The notes under the pieces were generated by a model. The model was not told the origin of the DNA. It saw nothing but the letters and a program-made list of their open reading frames with translations, and made no database searches. A program made the translations under genes and the position numbers. Positions 10,774-20,352 of a DNA stretch of 64,000 nucleotides are shown here, piece by piece. The first letter of the stretch is position 1, and each line of letters starts with the position of its first letter. Source of the stretch: Buddleja alternifolia (Eukaryota; Streptophyta; Magnoliopsida; Lamiales; Scrophulariaceae). The DNA lies in contig CM033408.1 in NCBI GenBank assembly GCA_019426215.1, positions 11,349,077 to 11,413,076 on the forward strand, given 5' to 3'.

Positions 10774-12212
10774 TGACACGCGAAATCCTAGCAAGTATAC
10801 TAGGTCGTGCAATGTAATAAAGTGGACTATTTAGCCCGGGGTATATCGTCTCCACAGGGACAATTGGATTCAATGCTCGTAATTGCTATGTTATCTAATT
10901 CTAAGCTAAATCAATTTATAAGATGATAGGTGTTTATACTATGAAAAAAAAATCAAAGATAAATAAAATGATTATCAAGGTAATAAATCAAATGGGAAGA
11001 GGTGATTGGGTTATGATCCTACTATGTTCTATTCTATGTTCATGAACTCTCAATTATTCGGATTCTTAGAACGTTCTTGTTATGGCGAAACCCCCTAATG
11101 TATTTATTATTCAATCTCTTGAAATAACAAGCCTATACTAGTTAACAACTTCCTATATCTCTATAGTGAAGATTGAATTAACTAACATGCATTTAGGTTC
11201 AAAGGAATTTCTTGTTTACGAAGATCCTACATTCAATCGGGTCATCTTATCACAAAAAGCCACACAACGCAATCGATTCTATCTCTAGTCAATTGTTACG
11301 TTATGATGTTTGATTTTTCGATCTCCCTTTATCTATCTCCTCTCGGTCTCAAGACAAAGCATTTTATCAAACACATGGTGATCAAGCATATGCAAGCATT
11401 AAGCACAAAATCAAACATGTAACAAGAATGTAATAAATCTGGAAATTAATGATTCATTAAACACAAAACATCACAAAGTATTCACATAACCCAATCACAA
11501 AAATACTTAGCTCATACTTACAACAACAAGTGATTCAACAATTCTATAAGACATGGTTGATACACAAATCAAAGAGAAAGAGTTGAATTACTCCCTATTA
11601 CAAAGTTTGAATCCAAGCTTTGATGATGAAAATGATGATGATGATGACTCTTCAAGCTTTCTTAGGACTTTCCATGGCTTCCCCTTGGTGTTTTAGAGCA
11701 TTTCTAGCCTTTTGGTAAGTGAAGAATGTGTTATAAAGACCAAAAACGGCGGATATAAAAAATAGGGCTTGGGAAAGTGGACCGCGGTCTAATTTGGCAC
11801 TGCATTTTCGGACCGCGGTCTTCTAACGTGAAATTCGCAGCTTTCGTATTTTGATCATAACTCTCTCTACAAATGTCGGATTGAGTTGATTCAAGTTGCT
11901 ACGCGAAGCTAAGAAATAGATCTACAATATTGAAGAAGAAACATTAGTATTATTCGGCCTGTAAGAGGACGAAAACCTCATTTATATATGAGCATTGTGT
12001 AAAATCTTTCGTCAACTATCTTCTTTTGTTTCTTTCTTCAATTTCAAGCTCAATTTGGATCTCTTTTCTCTTCTTTCATGAGTAAATCAACTTTTATCCT
12101 ACAAAACAAAATATATACCAATCAAAGCATTATGAGGGATAAAAAATGATCAAAGTAACGATCAAATCATATTACAATGGGGCATAAAATACTGTAAAAT
12201 ATGGACTTATCA
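10774..12212 (-). repeat. Element A 5' LTR
   Basis: This LTR is 1,439 bp, TG...CA bounded and near-identical to the 3' LTR apart from two missing palindrome units (only 11780-11789 and 11811-11820 remain) and about a dozen substitutions. AGGAG follows at 12213-12217 as the right target duplication. Confidence 0.93.
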
Positions 12213-12217
12213 AGGAG

Positions 12218-14770
12218 CGTGAGCGACTCCTTTCCGAAGGCCTTGCTAAAGGAAGAGTTCATGGTGATGATGTGGAGAAAGTGACTTCCTTATTAGATGA
12301 ACCAGAAGAAGAAGTGGTGGTCAAGCGACCAAAGAGGAAGGTTGTCATGAAAATCGCCTTCTCCTCCTCCTCTAAGCCAGCAAAGAAACAGAAGAAGGAG
12401 ACCAAAAAGAAGAAATCTCCCTCTCCTCCTCCGAAATCCCCTTCTCCTCCTCCAGCATTTCTGATTTCACCAGAATCTAAGGAAGCAGAAGAAGAGTAAA
12501 TGTCGCTAGCCCATAAGCGCGCACCGTGGTCTACTCCAAAGGGATCAACAAGCGCTCCAGTAGAGCCAGCGCTTGAAGAACCAGCAAGTGCTCCCCTTCT
12601 TCCTCCTAAATCTATTCCAGAGCCTAAAGCTAATACTCCTTTATAGGATTTTGCTCGCTATCATGATAATGATGAAGAAGTTTTGGAGCCTGAGGAAATG
12701 GAACCAACTGTTTCCAAAGATCAAGCCACTGAAATAGTCAAAGAAAGTCCTCAGGGTAAGAATTTCTATCTTTTATATCTCAAATCTCTACTTAGTAGAA
12801 ATTTTCTTTGTTCTCAAACGCTTGCATGTATTAGCTCAAAGTATGCCAGAAACTGATACACCTCCCCCTCCCAAGGCTGAACTAAAGTTGGACTTTAATT
12901 TGTCAACCGTGGTGGAAATCTCTAAACAAGTCGATATTGTCCTTTCGGACGCTGATTTCTCTCTAGCTAGGGAAGCTACTATAGATGTTGAGCGATCGAC
13001 AGAAGTGGCCCCGATAATCCCCACTCCAACTGGTCTTCCTCTTCCTGCGGTGAACTTTTTTCCCAGAGGCTATGATGAAAGCTTAGTGTACTATTATATC
13101 TGGAGAGAAACCACCCTTCGGAAGATGGTTGAGATGGAGTTAACTTTTCAGAAATCACTCCACAATCCTGCTCTTTCTGACGATCAGAAGTCAGAAATTT
13201 TTGAGAAGCTAACAAAGCTAGGTCTCAATTCCAAGAAGGAGATCATTGCTCACCTTGAGTATTTGGAACTCCCTCTTAGCGATTTGGCAGAGTTTGAGAG
13301 CAACCGCTTTCAAGAAGTTGGCCACAATTTTGAACGCAATTTTTTGTTCCACCGCACTCATGTCCAAATCAGAAATCCTCATATGGGCGATTAGGAGAAG
13401 AACCCCGATGAAGAACAGTTGAAGCCAATGGGTTATTTTTCCCTTTCAAGAGTCGTCGATTCTGTAGCTAATAAGTCTTCTCCAAAACCCCTGCGATTAT
13501 GGAAAGAAAAGGGTGTGATGTTCAAAGAACACCCCAATCCTATTAACAATTGGGTTGAAGATGAAGCTCGAGAGTATCTTGCCAGAGTCTAGGCCAATAA
13601 CTTCGATGTTGAAAAGCAAACATTTAAGAAGTTACTCGAAGCTAAGAAAGATAAGGAAGTGGCTGAGTGACTCGGAAAACGTTGGATGCTGGACACATCC
13701 AGATGGGCAGAGGATTTTGTACTGCACTTTCATACGATTGAAGAGATGATTAAGTATCCTTTTCTCTCCAACTATGGAATTGAGTATAGGCGTCGTGGTT
13801 ACACTTCATTTCTGCTTCAAAGGCGGTAATTGCTAGTGGGAGATGTGAATGTTTTGCCTTATTTCAGACAAGGTATGGAGCGCTACATCCGCTCTTAGCT
13901 TTTTCAGATCAGTCAAGGAGAACGCGATGTATTTCATCCGGTTTAAGATTTTGTTCAGCGTATCCATCTAGACTTGAATGAAGATGCCTCCACTAGCAAG
14001 TGAGATGACACGCCAAGGCCCAATGAAGTGCATATGCGTCTAAATGATGATCATGCAGAATTTCACAGAGACAAAAGAGCGATTGTTGAAAATGCTCAAT
14101 CGCTGGATATCACCTTCAACCATCACTTTGGTTTTAGTAATTTCTGTGGCTACAATCTTCATCCTGTCTTAATGTGTGAGCAAAACATCCGAGTGGCCCA
14201 AATCATATCTCTCATTAGGCCAAGGGATCAAGCGCTAGCTTAAGCGCTGATGCCTTTCTTGTTGGACTTCGTCAATTCTTACACGTCTAGTGTAGTGATC
14301 CCAGAAGACGCTGATTTAGTTTAGTATCGAAGAGCACGAAGACGCCCTATTTTTTATCCCGAGATCCTTCTACCTAAGTTCAAGGCATGTTCTCGAAGCG
14401 ATTGGCCCAATCTGGGTCATCCCTGTTGAAAGATCGTCTTCTGTGGAAATCACAGAATTGCATGTGGATGAGCTTCCTACTGTTGAAGACTCTCCAACTC
14501 CAGATCTTGATATCCATATGGCAGATTCTCCCAGTGCTCCAGTAGTCGAGATTTCACTTGATAATCAAGTTGCGCAAATAGACGCTGCAACTCAATTCTT
14601 TGATGAAGCGATTCAGGAATTTTAGGATGAGATTGCTAAAGACCCCGAGGAACCTTTTATTAGGGACAAATCAAACGGCAAGTCTGCAATCTTAAGATCA
14701 TATGGACTCATTCCATCTCCTGAGCGTCCTTCTTCCTACTCAGATTCAGATAGTGATCATGAGGCTAAAG
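12218..14770 (+). pseudogene. S1 env-like protein, part 2
   Basis: This continues the frame of 5371-6177 (…KEE then RERLLSEG). It opens with a basic, nuclear-localisation-like stretch (KRPKRK near 12325), a Lys-rich run and repeated SPSPPPK (12410-12450). It then has an acidic linker, a likely intron (12756-12834), and a long region matching S2: KAELKLDFNLS, NPHMGD, DEAREYLARV, RWAEDFVLHF, RGYTSFLL, GYNLHPVL, IRPRDQALA. Many codons are now stops (12498 TAA, 12645 TAG, 13392 TAG from Trp, 13590 TAG, 13668 TGA and more), and there are frameshifts after about 14310. It ends at an acidic Ser/Asp stretch where a solo LTR interrupts it. The function is unknown. Confidence 0.82.
12756..12834 (+). 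other. Candidate intron in S1 env-like gene
   Basis: The donor is CAGG|GTAAGA and the acceptor TGTATTAG|CT; removal joins the frames on each side (PQG to AQSMPETD). Equivalent introns with the same CA(A/G)G|GTAAG donor after a Pro/Thr-Gln codon pair occur in S2 (41940-42015) and S3 (51386-51253, minus). The acceptor choice is less certain than the donor. Confidence 0.6.
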
Positions 14771-16443
14771 TGATAAGAGGCATTTTTACGTGTTTTTAAG
14801 CCCCTTTGCGTTTATGTCTTAGGTTCATTTATCGCTTGATTCTTGCCACATGTGCGTTTAATTCGTGCATTAAGTGATTTCAGGTCTTAAATGGATACAA
14901 TCAAAGAACGGGATGAAAAATGACGTATAAAACAAGTTTAGGCCAAATTGCTACGCACCCCTACGCCTAGGCGCCATCTTGCCCACGCCCGGGCGCCGTA
15001 TCTGCATTTGTTTCCACGGTTGAGAGCTATTTTCTTATATTTAGAGACCGAATTGGATGAAGTTTCCTTCTACAAAGTTGTAGAACTATGTGTTAGCTTC
15101 AAATGAGGACTTGAATCATCCAAATCGGAGTTTTGTGGAGAGAGTTATGAAGGAAATACAATTACTGCGCCAGACAGAGGCAAATACTCCCAACATTCTG
15201 CTGACGGCGCCCGAGCGCCATAATTCCCGCGCCTAGGTGTGGCCACATCCGAGATTTGATTCCTTTCAGCCAAAAGATCATCATTTGATGGGGGAATGGA
15301 ACATTTAAAGCCAAGAGGTCATCACATGTATGAGGGGGATGTCATAAGTATGTTTCTTACTAGATCTACTTTAGGGAATTTTATACTACTCACTTTAAGA
15401 GTAGTGGAGGACACACTAGGGGGGGGGGCACACACTAGGAGCTGATTTGTTGTGGTCTTCTTAAGGCAATTTTTGAGCAATTGACCGATACATCTTGGAG
15501 GAGGAGAGAGAGAGAGGCATTTTTGGCCATCACTTTTCACTCATCATCATTCATCACCATTTCTTCATCACTTTTGGAGGGGAACAAAGAGAGAGGAGCT
15601 AAGGATTGAAGATCAAGAGAGCAAAGATCCATCATCAATCAATTGAGGGAGTTTTAATTATTTGCATTTACATGTTTATTTCCATGAGTATGTATATGTT
15701 TGTATTAGATTTTCTTAAGGCTTTGATGAGAGGCTAATATTGTAGAACTAAGGCCATGTGAAGGCCAAATTTATGAATCAATATATGTGAAGTTGCTCTT
15801 TGTATTAATTCTCCTATTGCTTTGTGTGTTAATTCTATGCTTTTATTCCAATCATGTGTTTGATCACCATATGCTTGCTATCTTGCCTAATCTAGTTGTT
15901 CGAGAGAAAATAGATTAGGGTGCAAGAGAATTAACACATCATCCGAAACAAATGAGGGATTGCCCTAGAAATAGGTAAAGATTCCCGGGTGTTGTTAGCC
16001 GGATTCGTTCGGGGAAGCTCTAGAACGTTAATGCGTGATTTTTGATTTGATTCTCGGATAGACATATTTAGAGAACCGTCAATTAATCATAGGATTATTA
16101 TGTGCCGAGACATCGGGTAATAGTTAATTTAGGAGTTTCCACCAAAGCAATAGGAGTCTAATAATTCGAAGAGTAGCTCATATATATTGACGAGTAGATT
16201 CGGTTGTAGCATGTGCCTTAGTCATTTTATCATACGTGAGATTAAATCTATAGTACGTTTCTCTTTGGTTCTTCGTTTGTTTAATCTTTTTCTTGCACTT
16301 TACTTTAATTGTCTTATCTTTTATCGAAAATCATTAACTAGAATTCAAGTCCTTGTAGTTCGACAACCCGGACTTTTTGTCCACTTATTACTACACACGT
16401 CTAGTGCACTTGCTATCATAGCACGTTAGCTTTTAGCGTGTCA
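14771..16443 (+). mobile_element. Solo LTR of a Ty3/gypsy-type element
   Basis: The 1,673-bp segment begins TGATAAGAGGC and ends TAGCGTGTCA and is bracketed by a perfect target duplication TAAAG (14766-14770 and 16444-16448). No PBS, PPT or internal region is present, so it is a solo LTR left by LTR-LTR recombination. It belongs to the same family as the LTR at 1-1201 and has the general plan of the A and B LTRs. GC-rich palindromic clusters (GCGCC/GGCGC motifs around 14965-15000 and 15204-15225) interrupt otherwise AT-rich sequence. A G9 tract lies at 15420-15428. It contains no gene. Confidence 0.95.
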
Positions 16444-16448
16444 TAAAG

Positions 16449-16955
16449 ATTTCATAAAAGCAGTAAGGAACTCGCTACAAAACATTGAGCATTCCTACTC
16501 TAAAATGATAACCAATGATGATAGACACATCAGGCTTGTCTCAAATACTGGAAGGCACAATATTTCAAATGCTTCGATCAAGAGTACTACATCAGTGTTG
16601 GACTGCATGGCTCCCTTAATCACCAGCCTATCTGAAGAGTTCAATCGCTTGCTAGCTCAGAATGCTTCAGCAGATACTAAGAGACATAATATTTCCAATT
16701 CAATCGTTTAGAGTATTGCTGAGCAGGTTGCCCTCCTCGTTGATGAAGTAAAACTCCTCCAACGAGATATCTCTGAGCTACGCTCTTCCCTTTATGAAGT
16801 CAAGAAGAGGGAAGAAGAAGAAAATCCAAAAGATCCTAAAGCCAAAACCAAAGCCAAGGAGACAGTGTCCAAAATAGATAATAAGAATTGCCTCTCCATG
16901 TTTGAAGAGATTGTGAGTCTGAAAAAGATGCTCACAAAGAAGCGAAAGCCAAGAT
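16449..16955 (+). pseudogene. S1 env-like protein, part 3 (coiled-coil region)
   Basis: The frame resumes after the TAAAG duplication with DFIKAVRNSL, continues through NASADTKRHNISNS (also in S2 and S3) and a heptad-like VALLVDEVKLLQRDISEL, then a Lys/Glu-rich run and KKMLTKKRKPR. This resembles a coiled coil followed by a basic tail. One TAG is present at 16709. At 16955 Sirevirus S2 is inserted (AAGAT at 16951-16955 and 46501-46505); the codon split there is completed at 46506, and the frame continues into part 4. Confidence 0.85.
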
Positions 16956-17604
16956 TGCTAGGAAATTTCATGTTAGATGTTTTGATGATGACAAGATAGG
17001 ATTTTTTTGTTAGACCCCAAAATATAATATAAGTTTATGTTTCATAGATCAATTGTATAAGCGTTTGAAAGTATGTAATTTTGTTAGGCTTGTAATTTTT
17101 ATCTTTATAGATTTTAGACTAACTATTAGATACTGAATTGATAATAGAATTCTAGGTGAGTCTATTAGAGATGAAGTTGAAAATTAGCGTCTGAAGTCAG
17201 AAGAAGATGAAGATTTATCCTTAGCACCTGTCAAACGCTAAAGGACTATTTCAGGATTTATGGATCAAGTGCTCAAAGTACTCTAGCGATCAGAATCAGA
17301 TTCACCTGAAATAAATTCTCAAGTCATGAAGGACTTAAATGCAATCATTCAACGGACATTTATTTCAAATGGGAAATAAATTCAAATGCATTAAATGCCT
17401 GATAAGAGCATTAAATGTGAAAGCCAATATGACTTGTAGACAAGCCACCTTTTGACTAAGACTGTTAGAACTTTAGAGTTTATAGCTGCTCCCGTCAAAT
17501 CGGTACCAGCAGGAATTCAGGAATGTCAGAGAAAAGGTATACTCAAGCGCCGCGTGAACGGCACACTCTCACATGTGTGCAACGGATAAATCCCAAGAAT
17601 TGCC

Positions 17605-17612
17605 TATAAATA
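17605..17612 (+). promoter_or_regulatory. TATA box of S2 5' LTR
   Basis: TATAAATA is preceded by the phrase AAATCCCAAGAATT, which is conserved before TATA in the S1, S2 and S3 LTRs and in the solo LTR. Transcription starting 25-35 bases downstream would run into the inverted solo LTR at 17925. Confidence 0.7.
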
Positions 17613-18532
17613 CCTTACTTCCAGCAAAGCCTAAAAAAACAACAGACAGAGAGATATATACGTATATGCACAAAAAAAATTTGTTGAAGAAAAAGCTTAG
17701 AAACTCCATAGCCAAAATCTTTCAAGCTTTTCACATACATTCCATACAGTCACAAACATCTCAAACTTCTTCCAAAAAAGAAACCTAAGTTCTTACTGAG
17801 ATATTCCAAGTTGTTTGATCTTTCCAAAAACAAATAAACCCTTGTGATAAAACCCTCAACCTTTCATCTGAGTGAGAAAGTTGTTGAAAGCCCTTCCAGA
17901 CAGTATTTCTGAGTGAGAGAAGCTTGGTGGTCCCAAGTGGCATACGAAAGGGTCTAGAAGGGGGGGTTGAATAGACCCTGAAGTCTTTTTCGTCCTCACA
18001 AAGTTTCGTACTAAAATAGTTTGGACGCTTGAAAATGTAAACGCTTGGCTAAGCGTTTACAAGAAGACTGTTTTGATAAAGTTAACTTAGACTCAAGATC
18101 TGAATACTATAACCAGATCGGTTTAAGCGTTCAGTTCTTTGATCAGGGTTAGCACAGCGAAATGATTTAGAGTCTTCTTTTTGAAAGGTTTTAGCGTCAC
18201 AATGTTTTCTTTAGTTGCTTTCCTTTTTAAAACGTTTTGAACGCTTAGAGTGCTTAGCGCTTATTACTGATTTGAAAGCTTAGCGTTCCCTTTTGGAAAT
18301 AGTCGCTTAGCTGTTTTAATGTCTTTTTAAAGATATGATATGCAAATTATAAAGTAAAGCAATACAGCAGTAAGTGACACAAAATATTTGTAAGGTTCAC
18401 TAGGTGGTGTAATCCCAGCGACGTCCTTCTTCTCCTTTGCACTCGAAGGCAATCAACTAAATTGAATCTCGAAGAGTCACATAGAGACTTCTACAATATA
18501 GGGACAAAGGAAGCTATGGATGTGGATGACTT

Positions 18533-18700
18533 GAGCTCCTTGGTTACACAGATTTCTGCTACAAGCCACTTCAATCCTCTGCTTCTGGAAAGACGATCTC
18601 GAGCTCCTTGATCACACAGACTTCAGCTCCAATAAAGATCTTCTCCAAGATGGCCTTGAGCTCCTTGATCACACAGACATCAGCTCCAATAAAGACCTTT
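18533..18700 (-). repeat. Tandem repeat inside the solo LTR
   Basis: Three imperfect units beginning GAGCTCCTTG(A/G)T(C/T)ACACAGA start at 18533, 18601 and 18658, spaced 68 and 57 bp apart. The S1 and S2 LTRs carry one such unit, so this LTR gained copies by local duplication. Confidence 0.8.
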
Positions 18701-19019
18701 CTTCAACAAGCTTCTCTTACTAAAAAATACTGCTTGTGGAAGTCAACAATCTTTCTCACTCAGATGAAAGGTGTTGAGGGTTTATTGTAACAGGTTTGTT
18801 TGATGTTGGGAAGTTCAAACAACTTGGGATATCTCAATAATAGTGTAGGGTTCTTCTATGAAGATGTTTGAGATATCAGGTGACTGTCTGGAATGTATTT
18901 GAGAAGCTTGAAAGATTTTGGCTATGGGGTTTGCAAGCTTTTCTCTCAAATTATTTCTCAGCTCTCTTTCACATTTAAGTCTTTTTACATATATACACAC
19001 AGAGATAGCTGAAGGGTAC

Positions 19020-19027
19020 TATTTATA
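19020..19027 (-). promoter_or_regulatory. TATA box of the inverted solo LTR
   Basis: TATAAATA on the minus strand is preceded by a GACAAATCC-like phrase as in the other Sirevirus LTRs. It would drive antisense transcription through the first half of the S2 5' LTR and out into S1. Confidence 0.6.
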
Positions 19028-20237
19028 GAAAATCTCAGGATTTGTCAATTGGACACAAGTCAGGCGCGTGTACCTCACGCAGAGCTTCAAATAATCCCTT
19101 TTCTGACATTCCTTAAATTCTGCTGAATCCGATTGGACAGGAGCAGACTTTGAACACTAAAAAGCTGATAGTCTAGTCAAAAGGTGGCTTGTCCACAAGT
19201 CATAAAGTCTTGTCGCATTTAATGCACTTTGAATTTAATTCCCGTTGGAAATAAATGTCCGTTGAGTATTGGATGACTTGGGAAAGTTTTCCAGGTGAAT
19301 CGCTTGAGTGAATGAGCGCTTGGATCAACACTCCTTGAACAGTCCTTTAGCGTTAGCTAGGCGCTGAGAACATTCGCTTGAACGCTTGATTCATAACTCC
19401 TGAAATAGTCTTTAAGCGTTTGATAGACGCTTAAGACAAATCTTCATCTTCACTTGACTTCAGACGCTGATCTTCAACTTCATCTTTAATAGACTCACCT
19501 AGAATTCTATTAGCTACTCTGTATCTAATACAATGTCTAAAATCTATAGAGATAAAAATTACAAGCCTATCAAACTAACAAACTTTCAAACGCTTATACA
19601 GATATTCTATGAAAGTATACACTTACATTCTTTTGGGGTCTAACATGAAATCCTATCTTGTCATCATCAAAACCACTAACATGAAATTCCTAACAAAGAT
19701 TGTAGAAGAAGATCTTCATTGGTGCTAACATCTGTGTGATAAAAGAGTCCGAGATCATTTTCACCCTTTTACTATCTTGTAGAAGATTCTGTGTGATTCT
19801 TTGATAATTAACTTAGTAAATTCCTCCAAGTGAAAAAGGAGAAGAAGGACGTAGCTGGGATTACATCACCTAGTGAACCTTATACATCTTGTGTCATTTA
19901 CTTTTATTATTGTCTTGCTTTATATTATTCTATCTATTCTGAAAAAGACAAGTTAATCTGCGAAGCAACTATTTAACCAAAACGAACGCTAAAAGCTTTT
20001 AAATAGTTTCCACTGTGCTAACCCTGATTAAGTGATCTAAGCATTACCCTACTTTGGTAAATTGCTGAAATCACTAAGTCTAAGTTATCTTCACTGAAGC
20101 GTCTGACCCAAGCGCTCAGCTCTCTAAGCGTTCTAATCTTTAAAAAGTGATACGAAATTTTTTAAGTCGAAAAAGACTTCAGGGTCTATTCAACCCCCCC
20201 TTCTAGACCCTTTCGTATGCTACTTGGGACCGCTAAG

Positions 20238-20249
20238 TGGTATCAGAGC
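20238..20249 (+). other. S2 primer-binding site (initiator tRNA-Met)
   Basis: TGGTATCAGAGC lies two bases after the LTR end and is complementary to the 3' end of plant initiator tRNA-Met, the usual primer of Ty1/copia elements. A leader of about 100 bp follows before the gag ATG at 20353. Confidence 0.93.
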
Positions 20250-20352
20250 AGTTAAAGTGGAAACCTAAGCGTTTCCAAGCGTAACTGCTTGTTTAGATCC
20301 ATTTTTCAAAAACATAGTCGTTTTTAAAAACTCTCTCTCAAAACATCTCATT

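Larger units (their letters stand above)
6178..12212 (-). mobile_element. Element A: non-autonomous Athila/Tat-like gypsy element
   Basis: This is a complete element on the minus strand with LTRs at 10774-12212 (5') and 6178-7642 (3') and a perfect 5-bp target duplication AGGAG (6173-6177 and 12213-12217). The PBS matches the 3' end of plant tRNA-Asp and a PPT abuts the 3' LTR. The interior is only about 3.1 kb and has one Gag-like ORF; no protease, RT, RNase H or integrase is visible, so it would depend on a partner for movement. The two LTRs differ at only about a dozen positions by eye, besides two 13-bp palindrome units, so it is among the youngest insertions here. It sits in the env-like gene of S1. 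Confidence 0.93.
17925..19695 (-). mobile_element. Sirevirus solo LTR, minus strand
   Basis: On the minus strand this reads TGTTAGGAATTTCATG...CTTGGGACCACCA, an LTR of the S1/S2/S3 family, 1,771 bp. The flanks are AAGCT (17920-17924) and AAGAT (19696-19700), a target duplication with one mismatch. The host sequence resumes as the second half of the S2 5' LTR. Its extra length over the ~1,500-bp relatives is partly due to tandem copies at 18533-18700. A TATA box (minus, 19020-19027) is present. Confidence 0.9.
16956..20235 (+). repeat. S2 5' LTR, split by an inverted solo LTR
   Basis: The LTR starts TGCTAGGAAATTTC (TGTTAGG in the 3' LTR) and ends GGGACCGCTA (GGGACCACCA in the 3' LTR). Positions 17925-19695 are a later insertion. 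The promoter region is in the first half. A C/T-rich segment with a run of C (near 20193) precedes the LTR end, as in the other Sirevirus LTRs. It lies directly downstream of the S1 env-like sequence, which at first sight imitates a tandem array. Confidence 0.92.

Noticed and set aside
10535..10873. A Cys/Phe/Val-rich ORF of 112 codons on the minus strand.
   Set aside because: It is a translation of the T-rich tandem repeat and the PBS/LTR junction; the repeated amino-acid pattern follows the DNA repeat.
16449..20352. Tandem Sirevirus array sharing one LTR (interior-LTR-interior).
   Set aside because: AAGAT at 16951-16955 and 46501-46505, with the S1 env-like frame continuing at 46506, shows that S2 is a nested insertion and not a product of unequal recombination.
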